Shown here: piece after piece, positions 55,028 to 63,993 of the stretch
How positions within the stretch are numbered: position 1 is the first letter of the stretch
Layout of the letters: each line of letters opens with the position of its first letter
NCBI GenBank assembly: GCA_001296005.1
Contig: LJHR01000005.1
Coordinates: forward strand, 1 to 64,000
DNA length: 64,000 bases
Reading direction: 5' to 3'
From: an alpha proteobacterium AAP38
GTDB lineage: Bacteria; Pseudomonadota; Alphaproteobacteria; Azospirillales; Azospirillaceae
Translations under genes and position numbers: made by a program
Notes under the pieces: model-generated
Seen by the model: only the letters and a program-made list of their open reading frames with translations
Told to the model about the DNA's origin: nothing
The model's database searches: none

Positions 55028-56149
55028 TTACGGCAGAACCACCTGCCGGATCACCCGGCCCGCCGCCAGCTCGTCCATCAGACGGTTGATCTCTGACAGC
55101 GGCGCCGTCCCGCTCAGCAGCCGATGAACCGGCAGCCGTCCGGCCCGCCACAGGCCGATATAGCGCGGCACGTCGCGCGACGGGATAGAGGAGCCCATAT
55201 AGCTGCCCATCAACGTCTTGCCTTCGGCCACCAACGAGACCGCCGGGAAGCTCAGCATTTCCGCCGGGTTGGGCAGGCCGACGGTGACGGTGCGCCCGCC
55301 ACGGCGGGTGGATTTGTAAGCGGCGGCCAGCACGGCGGCCTTGCCCGCCGTCTCGATGGCGACATCGGCTCCACCGCCCGTCAGGTCGGCGATGGCCTGG
55401 GCCGCGTCGGCGGGTGCCACGGCGGCGGCGGCGCCCAGTTCCAGGGCCAGTTTGCGCTTATCCTCAATCGGATCGACGGCGATGACCGGGTTGGCCCCGG
55501 CGGCCACGGCGCCCAGCAGTGACGACAGGCCAACCCCGCCCAGCCCATAGACCACAACGCTTTCACCCGGCTTCACGGCGGCGGTATTCATTACGGCGCC
55601 GACACCGGTCAGCACGGCACAGCCGAACAGGGCGGCGATTTCCGGCGCGATGTCGGACGGGATCTTCACGGCGGAGCGTTGATCCACCACGGCATGGGTG
55701 GCAAAGGCCGATACGCCCAGATGGTGGTTCACTTCGCGGCCCGGCAGTTCCATGATCCGCCGCCCGCCGCGCAGCAGCCGTCCCTCGCCATTGGCCGTCG
55801 CCCCCGGCTGGCAGAGATAACCTTCGCCAGCCCCGCAGCAGGCGCATTGCCCGCAGGCCGGGAGGAAGGCCAGGACGACACGGTCCCCCGGCTTGAACGG
55901 GCTGTCAGGATCGCCCGTTTCCACCACCGTTGCCGCCGCCTCGTGCCCCAGGGCCATGGGCATGGGGCGGGGACGGTCGCCATTGATCACCGACAGATCG
56001 GAATGGCACAGGCCGGCGGCATCGATACGTACCAGCAATTCACCGGCGCGCGGCGGGGCCAGTTCCACCTCTGCCAGACGCAGCGGTCGGCTGTCGGCAT
56101 AAGGGCCGGGTAGGCCGATTTGGTCCAGGATGGCGGCGGTGATACGCAT
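55028..56149 (-). CDS. Zinc-dependent alcohol dehydrogenase (class III-like MDR)
   Basis: 373 residues from ATG 56149 (MRITAAILDQIG). Catalytic zinc region GLCHSDLSVING and GHEAAATVVETG; structural zinc cluster CGQCACCGAGEGYLC; cofactor loop VVVYGLGGVGLSSLLGAVAAG. It belongs to the group of aryl-alcohol/formaldehyde-type dehydrogenases. NAD-dependent oxidation of an alcohol of the pathway is expected. Upstream in-frame sequence to 56491 has no similarity. Minus-strand operon of five genes (60803 to 55028), of which it is last. Confidence 0.9.
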   Translation of the reverse strand: MRITAAILDQIGLPGPYADSRPLRLAEVELAPPRAGELLVRIDAAGLCHSDLSVINGDRPRPMPMALGHEAAATVVETGDPDSPFKPGDRVVLAFLPACGQCACCGAGEGYLCQPGATANGEGRLLRGGRRIMELPGREVNHHLGVSAFATHAVVDQRSAVKIPSDIAPEIAALFGCAVLTGVGAVMNTAAVKPGESVVVYGLGGVGLSSLLGAVAAGANPVIAVDPIEDKRKLALELGAAAAVAPADAAQAIADLTGGGADVAIETAGKAAVLAAAYKSTRRGGRTVTVGLPNPAEMLSFPAVSLVAEGKTLMGSYMGSSIPSRDVPRYIGLWRAGRLPVHRLLSGTAPLSEINRLMDELAAGRVIRQVVLP

Positions 56150-56240
56150 TTGGCGAATCCTTGTTGCTTGGACGGTGGCCTTCACACCGGGGCATGGCGG
56201 ACAGTGCCGATCATGCCCCGGATCGTGGCCTGATGGTAAG

Positions 56241-57626
56241 TCATGTCGGTTGGTTGGCAATGACCAGCCGGGCGGCCTCGGCCCCGGCCAGACGGCCCAG
56301 CGTGACCGCCGCACAGATGCCCATTGCCGGCAGATAACCCCAGCAGGAAGGCCCGGAAACCGACCGCGCGGCCCCGCCACAGGCGAAAAGATTGCGCAGG
56401 GGCTGTCCGCTGACTGCCAGAACGCGCCCGCGCCCATCGGTGCGCAAGCCCCCCTGAGTATGATAGATGGCCCCGCGCAGGCGCAGCGCACGGAACGCCG
56501 CTTCCGGCGCTGGATCGGTCCAGCGGCGGCCCTGGCTGTCAGGGCGGCCTGCGGCCTTCGCGCGATGGATATCGTCCAGGCAGGCGGCCAGACGGGCCGG
56601 ATCGGCGCCGATGCGCAGCGCCAGATCGCTCACACTGTCGGCGGCGCGCGCGGCGTTCAGTTCCCGCAACTGTACGCTTTCGGGGATGTGGGCACAGGCC
56701 TGCTCGATCCGCTGGTCGAACACGACCCAGGCCCGGCCATCAGGCTGTGCCAGTACCGGATGCACGACCGCTGAAATATCGTCGGTTTCGTCGATGAAAC
56801 GGTCACCATGTTGATTGACCAGGAAACCGCCCTCCAGGATGAAACCCGGCGGCAGCGTCACCCCCTGCGGGTCGGTCAGCATGCCGTAACCCTGATAGGC
56901 GCCCATATCGGCCAGATCGGCACCCAGGGCCGCGCCTAAGCGGATGCCCAGGCCATCGCTGCCTTCATGTCCGTGATAATGGGCGTCACCGGCATCGGGG
57001 ATATGGGTGCGCACCATATCGCGGTTGCTGGCAAATCCGCCGGTTGCCAGGATCAGGCTGTCGCAGCCGATGGCTTCCCGGCTGCCGTCGGGCCGTTCGA
57101 CCAAGATGCCGGCAACCCCGCCCGCACCATCATCGGCAATTTCGACCAGGCGCGCCTGATGGATCACATCCACCCCGGTCTCTTCCAGCCGGCGGTGGAG
57201 ATACATCAGCGTGTCGTTGCCGCTGCGCCCCGGCCAGCCATGGACGCGCAGCCGCGAATGGCCGAACGCCGCCTTGAAGCGTACATCCAGTTCATAGGGA
57301 AGGCCATGCTGTTCGACCAGCCAGTCCAGGGTTGGGCCTGCCCCATCGGCAATGGCGCGGGCCAGCACCGGGTCGGTTCGCGCTCTCGTTTTGGCCATGA
57401 TGTCGGCATACAGAATGTCGCCATCATCATGAATGCCCAGGCGCTTCTGCGCCGCTGTACCGGCGGCGCAGAGCATACCCTGGGACATGGAGGTCGTGCC
57501 AAACGGCACAGCATCCTGCTCAATCAGCAGCACATCCGCCCCGGCATCGCGGGCGGCAAGGGCGGCGACGGCACCTGCCGCCCCACCGCCAGCGACGATC
57601 ACCGGTATGGAATAGTCGAACTGCAT
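56241..57626 (-). CDS. FAD-dependent oxidoreductase (fumarate reductase / 3-ketosteroid dehydrogenase type)
   Basis: 461 residues from ATG 57626. FAD site PVIVAGGGAAGAVAALAARDAGADVLLIEQD, GTTSMSQGMLCAAGT, LILATGGFASNRDMVRTH, and the late AIYHTQGGLRTDGRGRVLAVSGQPLRNLFACGGAARSVSGPS are typical of the flavoprotein family that includes succinate/fumarate and 3-oxosteroid 1-dehydrogenases. Such enzymes introduce or reduce C=C bonds next to a carbonyl or carboxylate. It lies 11 bases after a lipocalin-like gene. A desaturation step in the island is likely; substrate open. Confidence 0.86.
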   Translation of the reverse strand: MQFDYSIPVIVAGGGAAGAVAALAARDAGADVLLIEQDAVPFGTTSMSQGMLCAAGTAAQKRLGIHDDGDILYADIMAKTRARTDPVLARAIADGAGPTLDWLVEQHGLPYELDVRFKAAFGHSRLRVHGWPGRSGNDTLMYLHRRLEETGVDVIHQARLVEIADDGAGGVAGILVERPDGSREAIGCDSLILATGGFASNRDMVRTHIPDAGDAHYHGHEGSDGLGIRLGAALGADLADMGAYQGYGMLTDPQGVTLPPGFILEGGFLVNQHGDRFIDETDDISAVVHPVLAQPDGRAWVVFDQRIEQACAHIPESVQLRELNAARAADSVSDLALRIGADPARLAACLDDIHRAKAAGRPDSQGRRWTDPAPEAAFRALRLRGAIYHTQGGLRTDGRGRVLAVSGQPLRNLFACGGAARSVSGPSCWGYLPAMGICAAVTLGRLAGAEAARLVIANQPT

Positions 57627-57637
57627 GGCCGTCCGGA

Positions 57638-58153
57638 TCAGGTGTTCGGCGCGCTGGTGTTGGTGAAATTCTTCCAGTCGCTGGTGACGAACACCTCGTC
57701 GATCAGGGTACGCTGGAAGCACTTGCCGCCCTTGTACCAATGCCAGGTGCGCGACCGGAACTTGCCGCAGTCGGAAATCTGGATCATCTCATAGAGATAC
57801 AGGTCATCATCGCCCTTGCGGGTCCAGTGCAGGCAGGTGGAGCGGTTGAAATCGTCCGGCTTCATGGCGGCAGCCCAACCCTTGATCAGGTCATTGTCCC
57901 ACCAGATGCGGCCATCGGCATAAGAGGCGGGGAAGTCGCGCACGTCGGTGCGGCCATCTTCCCAGAAATAATGGTTGGTCTGATGGTACGGGAACTCGCC
58001 ATCTTCCTTCAGGCGGCAGATCAGGCGCGAGCGGTGTTCATCGACAAGCTTGCCCGTTTCAGCGCTGTAGTAGCGGTACCAGCCTTCCCAGACGCCCTCA
58101 TTGCGGGCCAGCAGAGGCATGTCACGGCGCAGTTCGGCGACATTATTGCTCAT
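57638..58153 (-). CDS. Lipocalin-like protein (DUF3598-like)
   Basis: 171 residues, rich in Trp, Tyr and Asp, no signal peptide. ARNEGVWEGWYRYYSAETGKLVDEHRSRLICRLKED, YHQTNHYFWEDGRTDVRDFPASYADGRIWW and RSRTWHWYKGGKCFQRTLIDEVFVTSDW suggest a beta-barrel binding fold of the lipocalin/DUF3598 type. It could bind a hydrophobic intermediate or be an unusual isomerase/cyclase. Family call is tentative. Gene order: after an MDR reductase, before the flavoprotein. Confidence 0.6.
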   Translation of the reverse strand: MSNNVAELRRDMPLLARNEGVWEGWYRYYSAETGKLVDEHRSRLICRLKEDGEFPYHQTNHYFWEDGRTDVRDFPASYADGRIWWDNDLIKGWAAAMKPDDFNRSTCLHWTRKGDDDLYLYEMIQISDCGKFRSRTWHWYKGGKCFQRTLIDEVFVTSDWKNFTNTSAPNT

Positions 58154-58185
58154 TTCCAGAAATCCTTATGCTTGAGAGTGTCGGA

Positions 58186-59193
58186 TCAACGCAGATCGAC
58201 GGTGACCTTGCCCATGGACCGCCCGGAAAGCAGGTGCTCCACAGCGGCCGGCACCTGGGCCAGACCTGTGAACGGCGTGTCATCGAAGGTGATGGTAATT
58301 TCGCCAGCGGCGTGCAGGCTGAACAGTCTTTCGCGCGCTGCTGGCCACAGGTCGGTCAAACGGCCATTCATGAAGCCGCGTACAGATGCGCCTTTGTAGT
58401 AGAGCTTGTTGCCGACGCGCGGTACCGTGACGATTTCAGGCTTGCCGTCCAGGTCCTGGGCGGCACCCGCCACCACAACGCGCCCCAGCGGGGCGACATT
58501 GTCCAGGAAGGCATCGAAGATCGCGCCGCTGACGGTATCGACGGCCAGATCCAGGGCATCCCGGAACTCCGTGGACAGGACCTGGGCCACATCCTCCCGC
58601 TTGTAATCGATGACCCGGTCTGCACCCAGCGACCGGACAAAGGCCGATTTCCGCTCCCCGCCACAGACGGCGACCACCCGCGCCCCGGTCAGCTTGGCCA
58701 GTTGCACCAGCAGATGGCCCAGACCGCCCGCCGCCGCCGAAATGGCAACCGTTTCCCCCGCACGCACCCCGCCGACATGTTCCAGCGCCAGCAATGCCGA
58801 CACGCCGGTGGAGGCCAGGGCCAGATAGTCGCGATGTGCTGATGGGGCCGGGATGAACTGCGCCGCGGGCGCAATGTTCGCCTGACGATAGCCGCCCGTG
58901 AAGCGATTGGTGGCGGCGGCGTCACCGGGCTTGAAGCCCGTCACCCCTTCGCCCACCGCTTCCACCACGCCGATGGCCTCCACCCCCGTCCAGGTGGGCA
59001 TGGGGATGCGGATATAATCTACGGCGTTGCGTGCGATCTGCGTATCGAAGATGCCGTTGACGCCGCACCAATGGTTGCGCACCCGGACTTCACCGGGACC
59101 CGGATCGCGCAGTGGCTGATCCACGATCTCCGCCGCCTCGCGGAAGCTCTGTGCGAAGCGGACCTGTTGCAAGGCCTTGTAGGTCTGGCTCAT
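58186..59193 (-). CDS. Quinone oxidoreductase-type MDR enzyme
   Basis: 335 residues. LREAAEIVDQPLRDPGPGEVRVRNHWCGVNGIFDTQIARN, TGVEAIGVVEAVGEGVTGFKPGDAAA, LLALEHVGGVRAGETVAISAAAGGLGHLLVQLAKLTGARVVAVCGG, DYKREDVAQVL. Zinc-less MDR that reduces quinones or enoyl compounds with NADPH. Its ATG overlaps the stop of FAD oxidase B (ATGA), so the two are co-translated. The motif after the Rossmann loop (GERKSAFVRSLGADRVIDY) is standard. Substrate unknown. Confidence 0.88.
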   Translation of the reverse strand: MSQTYKALQQVRFAQSFREAAEIVDQPLRDPGPGEVRVRNHWCGVNGIFDTQIARNAVDYIRIPMPTWTGVEAIGVVEAVGEGVTGFKPGDAAATNRFTGGYRQANIAPAAQFIPAPSAHRDYLALASTGVSALLALEHVGGVRAGETVAISAAAGGLGHLLVQLAKLTGARVVAVCGGERKSAFVRSLGADRVIDYKREDVAQVLSTEFRDALDLAVDTVSGAIFDAFLDNVAPLGRVVVAGAAQDLDGKPEIVTVPRVGNKLYYKGASVRGFMNGRLTDLWPAARERLFSLHAAGEITITFDDTPFTGLAQVPAAVEHLLSGRSMGKVTVDLR

Positions 59194-60803
59194 TTTGGCC
59201 CCTTGGCAAAGCCCAGCACGCCGGGGTTCATCAGGCGGGCGGGGTCCACCGCATCTTTCAGTGCATCCAGAAGTGCCTGGCTGGCTGCGTCCCGGCTTTC
59301 ACGGTAGGGGTAGGTGCGCCCCACCTGCAGGTGCCCGCAGCCAAAGCGCCGGAAGGTGGCGATTAGGTGCTTGCGGGCTTCGGTTACCACGGCTGTGGCG
59401 TCGGGATTGTCGGCGTGTTCGGGCAGGCGCGCCATGTGTGCTGGTTCCAGCGCCTCGTAATGGACCGGCAGCCGCTTTTCTGGCCAATAGATCACCGGTT
59501 CCAGGATCAGGGCATTGGTCGACATCGACGTGAACAGGTAACCCGTCTTGATGTCGTGCCGGGCGAATGCGTCTGCCATGCCGGCGAACACCTGCTCCAG
59601 CGCTTCATAAAGTTCCGGTGCCTTGGACAGGGAAATCTGACCATGGATGGGGATCCAACGCTCACCCCCCGGCCCCAGCGCGCTGTTCAGCGGGGGGAAG
59701 GGCATGGCGCGGATGACCTTGGCGATGGTGTTCGCCACCTCCTTGCCATGATGTTCCGCCGCGATGCGCCGGGCCGTTGCCATATCATGCGCCACCCCCT
59801 CCGCCGACCGCCCTTCAGCGTTCATATGCAGGGGGAAACTGTCCTCGCTGACGAAACTGCGGCCGGCACCTGCGACCCGCACCGCTTCCCACAACCCGCG
59901 CAGCAAGGATTTCTGACGCGTGACGACGGCGCCCAGTGCCTTCACATCGCTGGTCATCGACGCGCGCTGCATGCGTACCCGCGTCAGGCCGGGATCAAAG
60001 GCGCACATTTCCGCCGCGACACCGGCCCGCGCCAGGGCCGCCATGGCCCGCATCAGGTCGCCGCCGGTGGGGAATTCAAAGCTGGCGTAATCCTCATGTT
60101 TTGGGGCCTGGATCAGGCGCAGGCTCACATGGGCCTTCACCCCGAAGGCCCCGCAATCGCCACAGAACAGGCCGGTCAGGTCAGGTCCGAAATGCCGGTA
60201 GAAAGGGGTGTCCCCATCCGTGCCCCGCGCGCCGGTACGCAGAATCGACCCGTCGGCCAGCACCATGGTCAGGGCCACGACGCTTTCGCTGGTCGTGCCG
60301 TAATGGCCGGCGCCCAGCATGGCGTTCTGCTGTGACACGCCCCCGCCGATGGTGGAGAGCAGGCCCGACATGGGGCCGAAGAACGGCGTGCGCAACCCGT
60401 GCGGGGCCAGCGCCTTGTTCAGGTCGATCCAGGTGCAGCCGGCCTCAACCGTCACCACCATGTCGTCGGGGCGCAGATCGATGACGCGGTTCATCCGCCG
60501 CATGTCCAGCGACACGGTGCCTGACACGGTTGGAATGTACCCGCCGGTATAGCTCATGCCCGCGCCGCGCGGTGCCAGGGGCACCTGATACCGGTGAAGC
60601 AGGGCCGTGACCGCAGACAATTGCTCCAGATTGTCTGGCGCCACGACCAGGGCGACTGGCTCGGCGCTTTCCGACCAGATATCGCCGCTGTGCAGGCGGC
60701 GGGTTGCCGCGTCGTCGGTCACACCGTCGGGACCCGTGATGGAAAGCAAAGCGGCTTTCAAACCGTTGCCCATATTGTCACCGTGAGAAGCACTGTCCGG
60801 CAT
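59190..60803 (-). CDS. FAD-linked oxidase of the vanillyl-alcohol oxidase family, copy B
   Basis: 537 residues from ATG 60803; the frame runs back to 61325 across the divergent leuC start, which is clearly not coding. FAD region [114 protein letters not shown]. The end [15 protein letters not shown] and [11 protein letters not shown] match copy A (HLQVGRLYPVTGAM, AGLMNPGALGL). It heads a five-gene minus-strand operon. Two paralogues in one island may act on two related alcohols or as heterodimer. Confidence 0.88.
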   Translation of the reverse strand: MPDSASHGDNMGNGLKAALLSITGPDGVTDDAATRRLHSGDIWSESAEPVALVVAPDNLEQLSAVTALLHRYQVPLAPRGAGMSYTGGYIPTVSGTVSLDMRRMNRVIDLRPDDMVVTVEAGCTWIDLNKALAPHGLRTPFFGPMSGLLSTIGGGVSQQNAMLGAGHYGTTSESVVALTMVLADGSILRTGARGTDGDTPFYRHFGPDLTGLFCGDCGAFGVKAHVSLRLIQAPKHEDYASFEFPTGGDLMRAMAALARAGVAAEMCAFDPGLTRVRMQRASMTSDVKALGAVVTRQKSLLRGLWEAVRVAGAGRSFVSEDSFPLHMNAEGRSAEGVAHDMATARRIAAEHHGKEVANTIAKVIRAMPFPPLNSALGPGGERWIPIHGQISLSKAPELYEALEQVFAGMADAFARHDIKTGYLFTSMSTNALILEPVIYWPEKRLPVHYEALEPAHMARLPEHADNPDATAVVTEARKHLIATFRRFGCGHLQVGRTYPYRESRDAASQALLDALKDAVDPARLMNPGVLGFAKGPK

Positions 60804-60885
60804 GACCCTAACCTCAATCCTCGACAATCCTGGGGCGCAGACTATCTGGCGGTGCGGGGCCGGGCGCGATCGGGTCGCGTGAATG

Positions 60886-60898
60886 TCCGCAAGGCGGT
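60886..60898. promoter_or_regulatory. Degenerate IclR-type operator in the FAD oxidase B / leuC gap
   Basis: TCCGCAAGGCGGT, one mismatch to TCCR-N5-YGGA, between the divergent starts at 60803 and 60981. Confidence 0.35.
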
Positions 60899-60980
60899 CA
60901 CACCGTCGTGCAGGCTTGGCGCGGCCGACGGGGACATGATGTGTTCCGCATGGAATGGAACAGGGGCCGGGGACCGGGCG

Positions 60981-62390
60981 ATGCCGTTTACCCTTTATGA
61001 CAAGCTTTGGAACAGCCATGTGGTCGCGGAAGAGGAAGGCGGGATCAGCCTCCTCTATATTGACCGCGCCATGCTGCATGAGGTCAGCAGTCCGCAGGCC
61101 TTCGCCGCCCTGCGCGAGAAGGGGCTGAAGGTCCGTAATCCTGGTGCCTTCCTGGCCGTGGCCGATCATTCCGTCCCCACCCGCCACCGCGACCGGCCCA
61201 TCGCCGATCCCCAGGCCCGCGCGCAGGTGGAGCTGCTGGCCCTTAATTCCAATGATTTCGGTATCGATATGATTGGCCTGGACGATCCGCGTCAGGGGAT
61301 CGTACATGTTACGGGTCCGGAACAAGGCTTTACTTTACCGGGTTTGACGTTGGTCTGTGGCGACAGCCATACCGCCACGCATGGCGCCTTCGGCACCTTG
61401 GCTTTCGGTATCGGGTCGGGCGAATGCGAAAGCGTCCTGGCCACCCAGGTTCTGCGCCTGACCAAGGCCAGGACCCTGCGCGTGAATGTCCATGGCGACC
61501 TGCCGCCCGGCGTGGGGGCGAAGGATATTATCCTGGCGGTCGTGGGAAAGCTGGGCAGCAATGGTGCCATCGGGCATGCCATCGAATATGCCGGTCCCGC
61601 CATCCGCGCCCTGACCATGGAAGGGCGCATGACCCTGTGCAACATGAGCATCGAGGCAGGGTCCCGCACTGGTCTCGTGGCACCGGATGAGGTCACCTTC
61701 GCCTGGCTGGAGGGCCGGCCCCTGGCACCGAAGGGTGCGGACTGGGACGCGGCTGTCGCCCATTGGCGGACATTGCCCAGCGACGAGAGTGCGGTCTTCG
61801 ATCGGGAGATCGATATCGACGCCACAAAGCTGGTGCCGCAGGTCAGCTGGGGCACCAGCCCGGATCAGGTGGCCGATGTCACGGGCCGCGTGCCCGATCC
61901 GGCGGGGGCCGGCGACGCCGAGACGGCGGCCAAGATGACCAAGGCCCTGTCCTATATGGGCCTGACACCGGGCATGCCGGTTCGCGATATTGTCGTCGGC
62001 CATGTCTTCATCGGGTCCTGCACCAATGGCCGGATCGAGGATCTGCGCATCGCGGCCCGCGTTCTGAAGGATCGCCGCATCGCCGATGGGGTCCAGGCGC
62101 TGGTGGTGCCGGGGTCGAAGGCAGTGAAGAGCCAAGCGGAGGCAGAGGGGCTGGACGCCATTTTCCGGGCCGCCGGCTTTGAATGGCGCGAACCGGGCTG
62201 TTCGCTGTGTGTTGCCATGAATGACGACCGGCTGCCACCCGGTGCGCGCTGCGCCAGCACATCGAACCGCAATTTCGAAGGGCGGCAGGGCCAGGGGGCG
62301 CGTACCCATCTGATGGGCCCGGCCATGGCCGCCGCGTCCGCCATCGCCGGCCATATCGCCGACCCGCGCGACTATCTTGGGGAGGCTTGA
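60981..62390 (+). CDS. leuC: Aconitase-family hydratase large subunit (LeuC-like)
   Basis: 469 residues, full LeuC length, from ATG 60981 ([15 protein letters not shown]). Substrate region [39 protein letters not shown]. [4Fe-4S] cluster Cys residues are in FIGSCTNGR and [10 protein letters not shown]. Not near leuA or leuB, but followed by a LeuD-like subunit and an isocitrate-lyase-family gene. That order matches dimethylmaleate hydratase (DmdAB) plus dimethylmalate lyase of nicotinate-degrading Eubacterium better than leucine synthesis. Expected reaction: hydration of a substituted maleate to a malate. Confidence 0.88.
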   Translation: MPFTLYDKLWNSHVVAEEEGGISLLYIDRAMLHEVSSPQAFAALREKGLKVRNPGAFLAVADHSVPTRHRDRPIADPQARAQVELLALNSNDFGIDMIGLDDPRQGIVHVTGPEQGFTLPGLTLVCGDSHTATHGAFGTLAFGIGSGECESVLATQVLRLTKARTLRVNVHGDLPPGVGAKDIILAVVGKLGSNGAIGHAIEYAGPAIRALTMEGRMTLCNMSIEAGSRTGLVAPDEVTFAWLEGRPLAPKGADWDAAVAHWRTLPSDESAVFDREIDIDATKLVPQVSWGTSPDQVADVTGRVPDPAGAGDAETAAKMTKALSYMGLTPGMPVRDIVVGHVFIGSCTNGRIEDLRIAARVLKDRRIADGVQALVVPGSKAVKSQAEAEGLDAIFRAAGFEWREPGCSLCVAMNDDRLPPGARCASTSNRNFEGRQGQGARTHLMGPAMAAASAIAGHIADPRDYLGEA

Positions 62391-62393
62391 TCC

Positions 62394-63002
62394 ATGCAGC
62401 CCTTCACGACCCTGACCGCCATCGCCGCCCCGCTGGTCGAGGCGGATGTCGATACGGACATCATTTATCCCGCCCGCTTTCTGACCATCACGGAAAAGAA
62501 GGGGCTGGGCCGCTATGCCTTCCATGACCGCCGCTATGACGGGCAGGGGCGGGAGCTGGCGGATTTCGTCCTGAACCGCGATCCCTGGCGCCATGCCGGC
62601 ATCTTGGTCGCCGGTCCGAATTTCGGCTGCGGCTCGTCGCGCGAACAGGCCCCTTGGGCCATCCTGGATCTGGGCATCCGCTGCATCATTGCGCCCAGCT
62701 TTGGGGAGATTTTCCGGGGCAATTGCTATCGCAACGGCATGCTGCCGGTGATAGTGGGGGATGCGGACCATGCCGCCCTGCTGTCCGATGCAAATGCCGG
62801 GGCCAGACTGCATGTCGATCTGTCTGCCCGCACCATCACACGGCCAGACGGCTCCACCATTGCCATCGCCATCGATGATGGCAAGCGCGATGCCCTGCTG
62901 AATGGCTGGGACGAGGTGATGGGCATCCTGAACCTTTATGCCGGCACCATCGACCGGTACGAGCGGGATCGCCGGACGCGCCTGCCCTGGCTTACCCGCT
63001 GA
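62394..63002 (+). CDS. leuD: Aconitase-family hydratase small subunit (LeuD-like)
   Basis: 202 residues, the normal LeuD size. DVDTDIIYPARFLTITEKKGLGRYAFHDRRYD, VLNRDPWRHAGILVAGPNFGCGSSREQAPWAILDLGIRCIIAPSFGEIFRGNCYRNGMLPV are the swivelling-domain motifs. Binds the LeuC-like subunit; gene gap of 3 bases indicates a fixed stoichiometry. The C-terminus is short and basic (RYERDRRTRLPWLTR). Substrate as for the large subunit. Confidence 0.9.
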   Translation: MQPFTTLTAIAAPLVEADVDTDIIYPARFLTITEKKGLGRYAFHDRRYDGQGRELADFVLNRDPWRHAGILVAGPNFGCGSSREQAPWAILDLGIRCIIAPSFGEIFRGNCYRNGMLPVIVGDADHAALLSDANAGARLHVDLSARTITRPDGSTIAIAIDDGKRDALLNGWDEVMGILNLYAGTIDRYERDRRTRLPWLTR

Positions 63003-63030
63003 TAACTTCCATCTTCATACAGAGAACATC

Positions 63031-63891
63031 ATGGCCAATCCCATCCTTCGCCAGAAGCTGGCTTCCCGGCAGTTCATCACCGCCCCCGGCATCCAGGACA
63101 TGATCGCCGCTGTCGTCGCCAACAAGGTCGGCTTCGACATTGTCTATGGCAGCGGTTACTGGACCGTTGCGTCGGCCTATGGCCTGCCCGATGCCGGCAT
63201 CGCGTCGGTGACGCAGATGGTGGACCGCATGTCGACCCTGGTCCGCACCTGCAACGCCGCCGTGGTGGCCGATGCCGATACTGGCTTCGGCGGGCTGCTG
63301 AACGTGCATCACACAGTCCAGGCCTATGAACAGGCCGGTATCACCGCCATCCAGATCGAAGATCAGGAATTCCCCAAGAAGTGCGGCCATACACCGGGCA
63401 AGCGCGTCGTCCCGGCCGAAGAAATGGCTGACAAGATCCGCGTGGCGGTCGAGGCGCGGCGGGACGAGAATTTCCTGATCATCGCCCGTACCGACGCGCG
63501 GCAGAGCGAGGGGCTGGAAGGTGTGCTGCACCGCATGAAGCTCTATGCCGAAGCAGGTGCCGACATCCTGTTCCCCGAAGCGCTGACCAGTGACGAAGAG
63601 GCCCGCATCGTCACCTCCTCCCTGGACAAGCCGATGATGGCCAACATGGCCGATGGCGGCCTGACCCCCATCCGTGATGCCAAGACCCTGGAGAGCCTTG
63701 GCTATTCCATGGCCATCTTCCCGGCCATGACCAGTCTGGCGGCGGCGGCGGCCATGGAGGCGGCCCTGCTGAACCTGAAACAGACTGGCACCAGCCTCTC
63801 GCCCGATGTGCCGCTGTTCAATTTCAAGGAGTTCTGTTCCCTGATCGGGTTCGAGGATGTCTGGGCCTTCGACAAGAAGTGGGCACGCTGA
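63031..63891 (+). CDS. Isocitrate lyase / PEP mutase superfamily C-C lyase
   Basis: 286 residues from ATG 63031 (MANPILRQKLASRQF). Family markers: IVYGSGYWTVASAYGLPDAGI, AVVADADTGFGGLLNVHHTVQAYEQAGITAIQIEDQEFPKKCGH, in which KKCGH with C118 is the catalytic loop of lyases rather than mutases, RTDARQSEGLEG, and MANMADGGLTP. It cleaves 2-methylisocitrate-, dimethylmalate- or carboxyphosphonate-type compounds. With the LeuCD-like pair it could convert a 2,3-disubstituted malate into pyruvate plus a carboxylate. Substrate unproven. An IclR-type palindrome lies just downstream. Confidence 0.88.
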   Translation: MANPILRQKLASRQFITAPGIQDMIAAVVANKVGFDIVYGSGYWTVASAYGLPDAGIASVTQMVDRMSTLVRTCNAAVVADADTGFGGLLNVHHTVQAYEQAGITAIQIEDQEFPKKCGHTPGKRVVPAEEMADKIRVAVEARRDENFLIIARTDARQSEGLEGVLHRMKLYAEAGADILFPEALTSDEEARIVTSSLDKPMMANMADGGLTPIRDAKTLESLGYSMAIFPAMTSLAAAAAMEAALLNLKQTGTSLSPDVPLFNFKEFCSLIGFEDVWAFDKKWAR

Positions 63892-63900
63892 TCCATACTG

Positions 63901-63913
63901 TCCAACAGGCGGA
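63901..63913. promoter_or_regulatory. IclR-type operator TCCA-N5-CGGA
   Basis: TCCAACAGGCGGA, 9 bases after the lyase stop codon and about 80 bases before a possible new start at the window edge. Confidence 0.45.
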
Positions 63914-63993
63914 TAGTTGATAACGCCCAGTGCGACCGGTGCCCCCAAAACTTGGCACCATCCAACCTTCATATTTGTTGGGGGGAGGGGTGA

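Noticed and set aside
60804..61325. N-terminal extension of FAD oxidase B over the leuC promoter and start
   Set aside because: No similarity to the family and it overlaps the real leuC start on the other strand.
63938..63959. GGTGCC / GGCACC inverted repeat after the C-C lyase
   Set aside because: Only 6-bp arms around a 10-base loop with no T tract; too weak to call a terminator.
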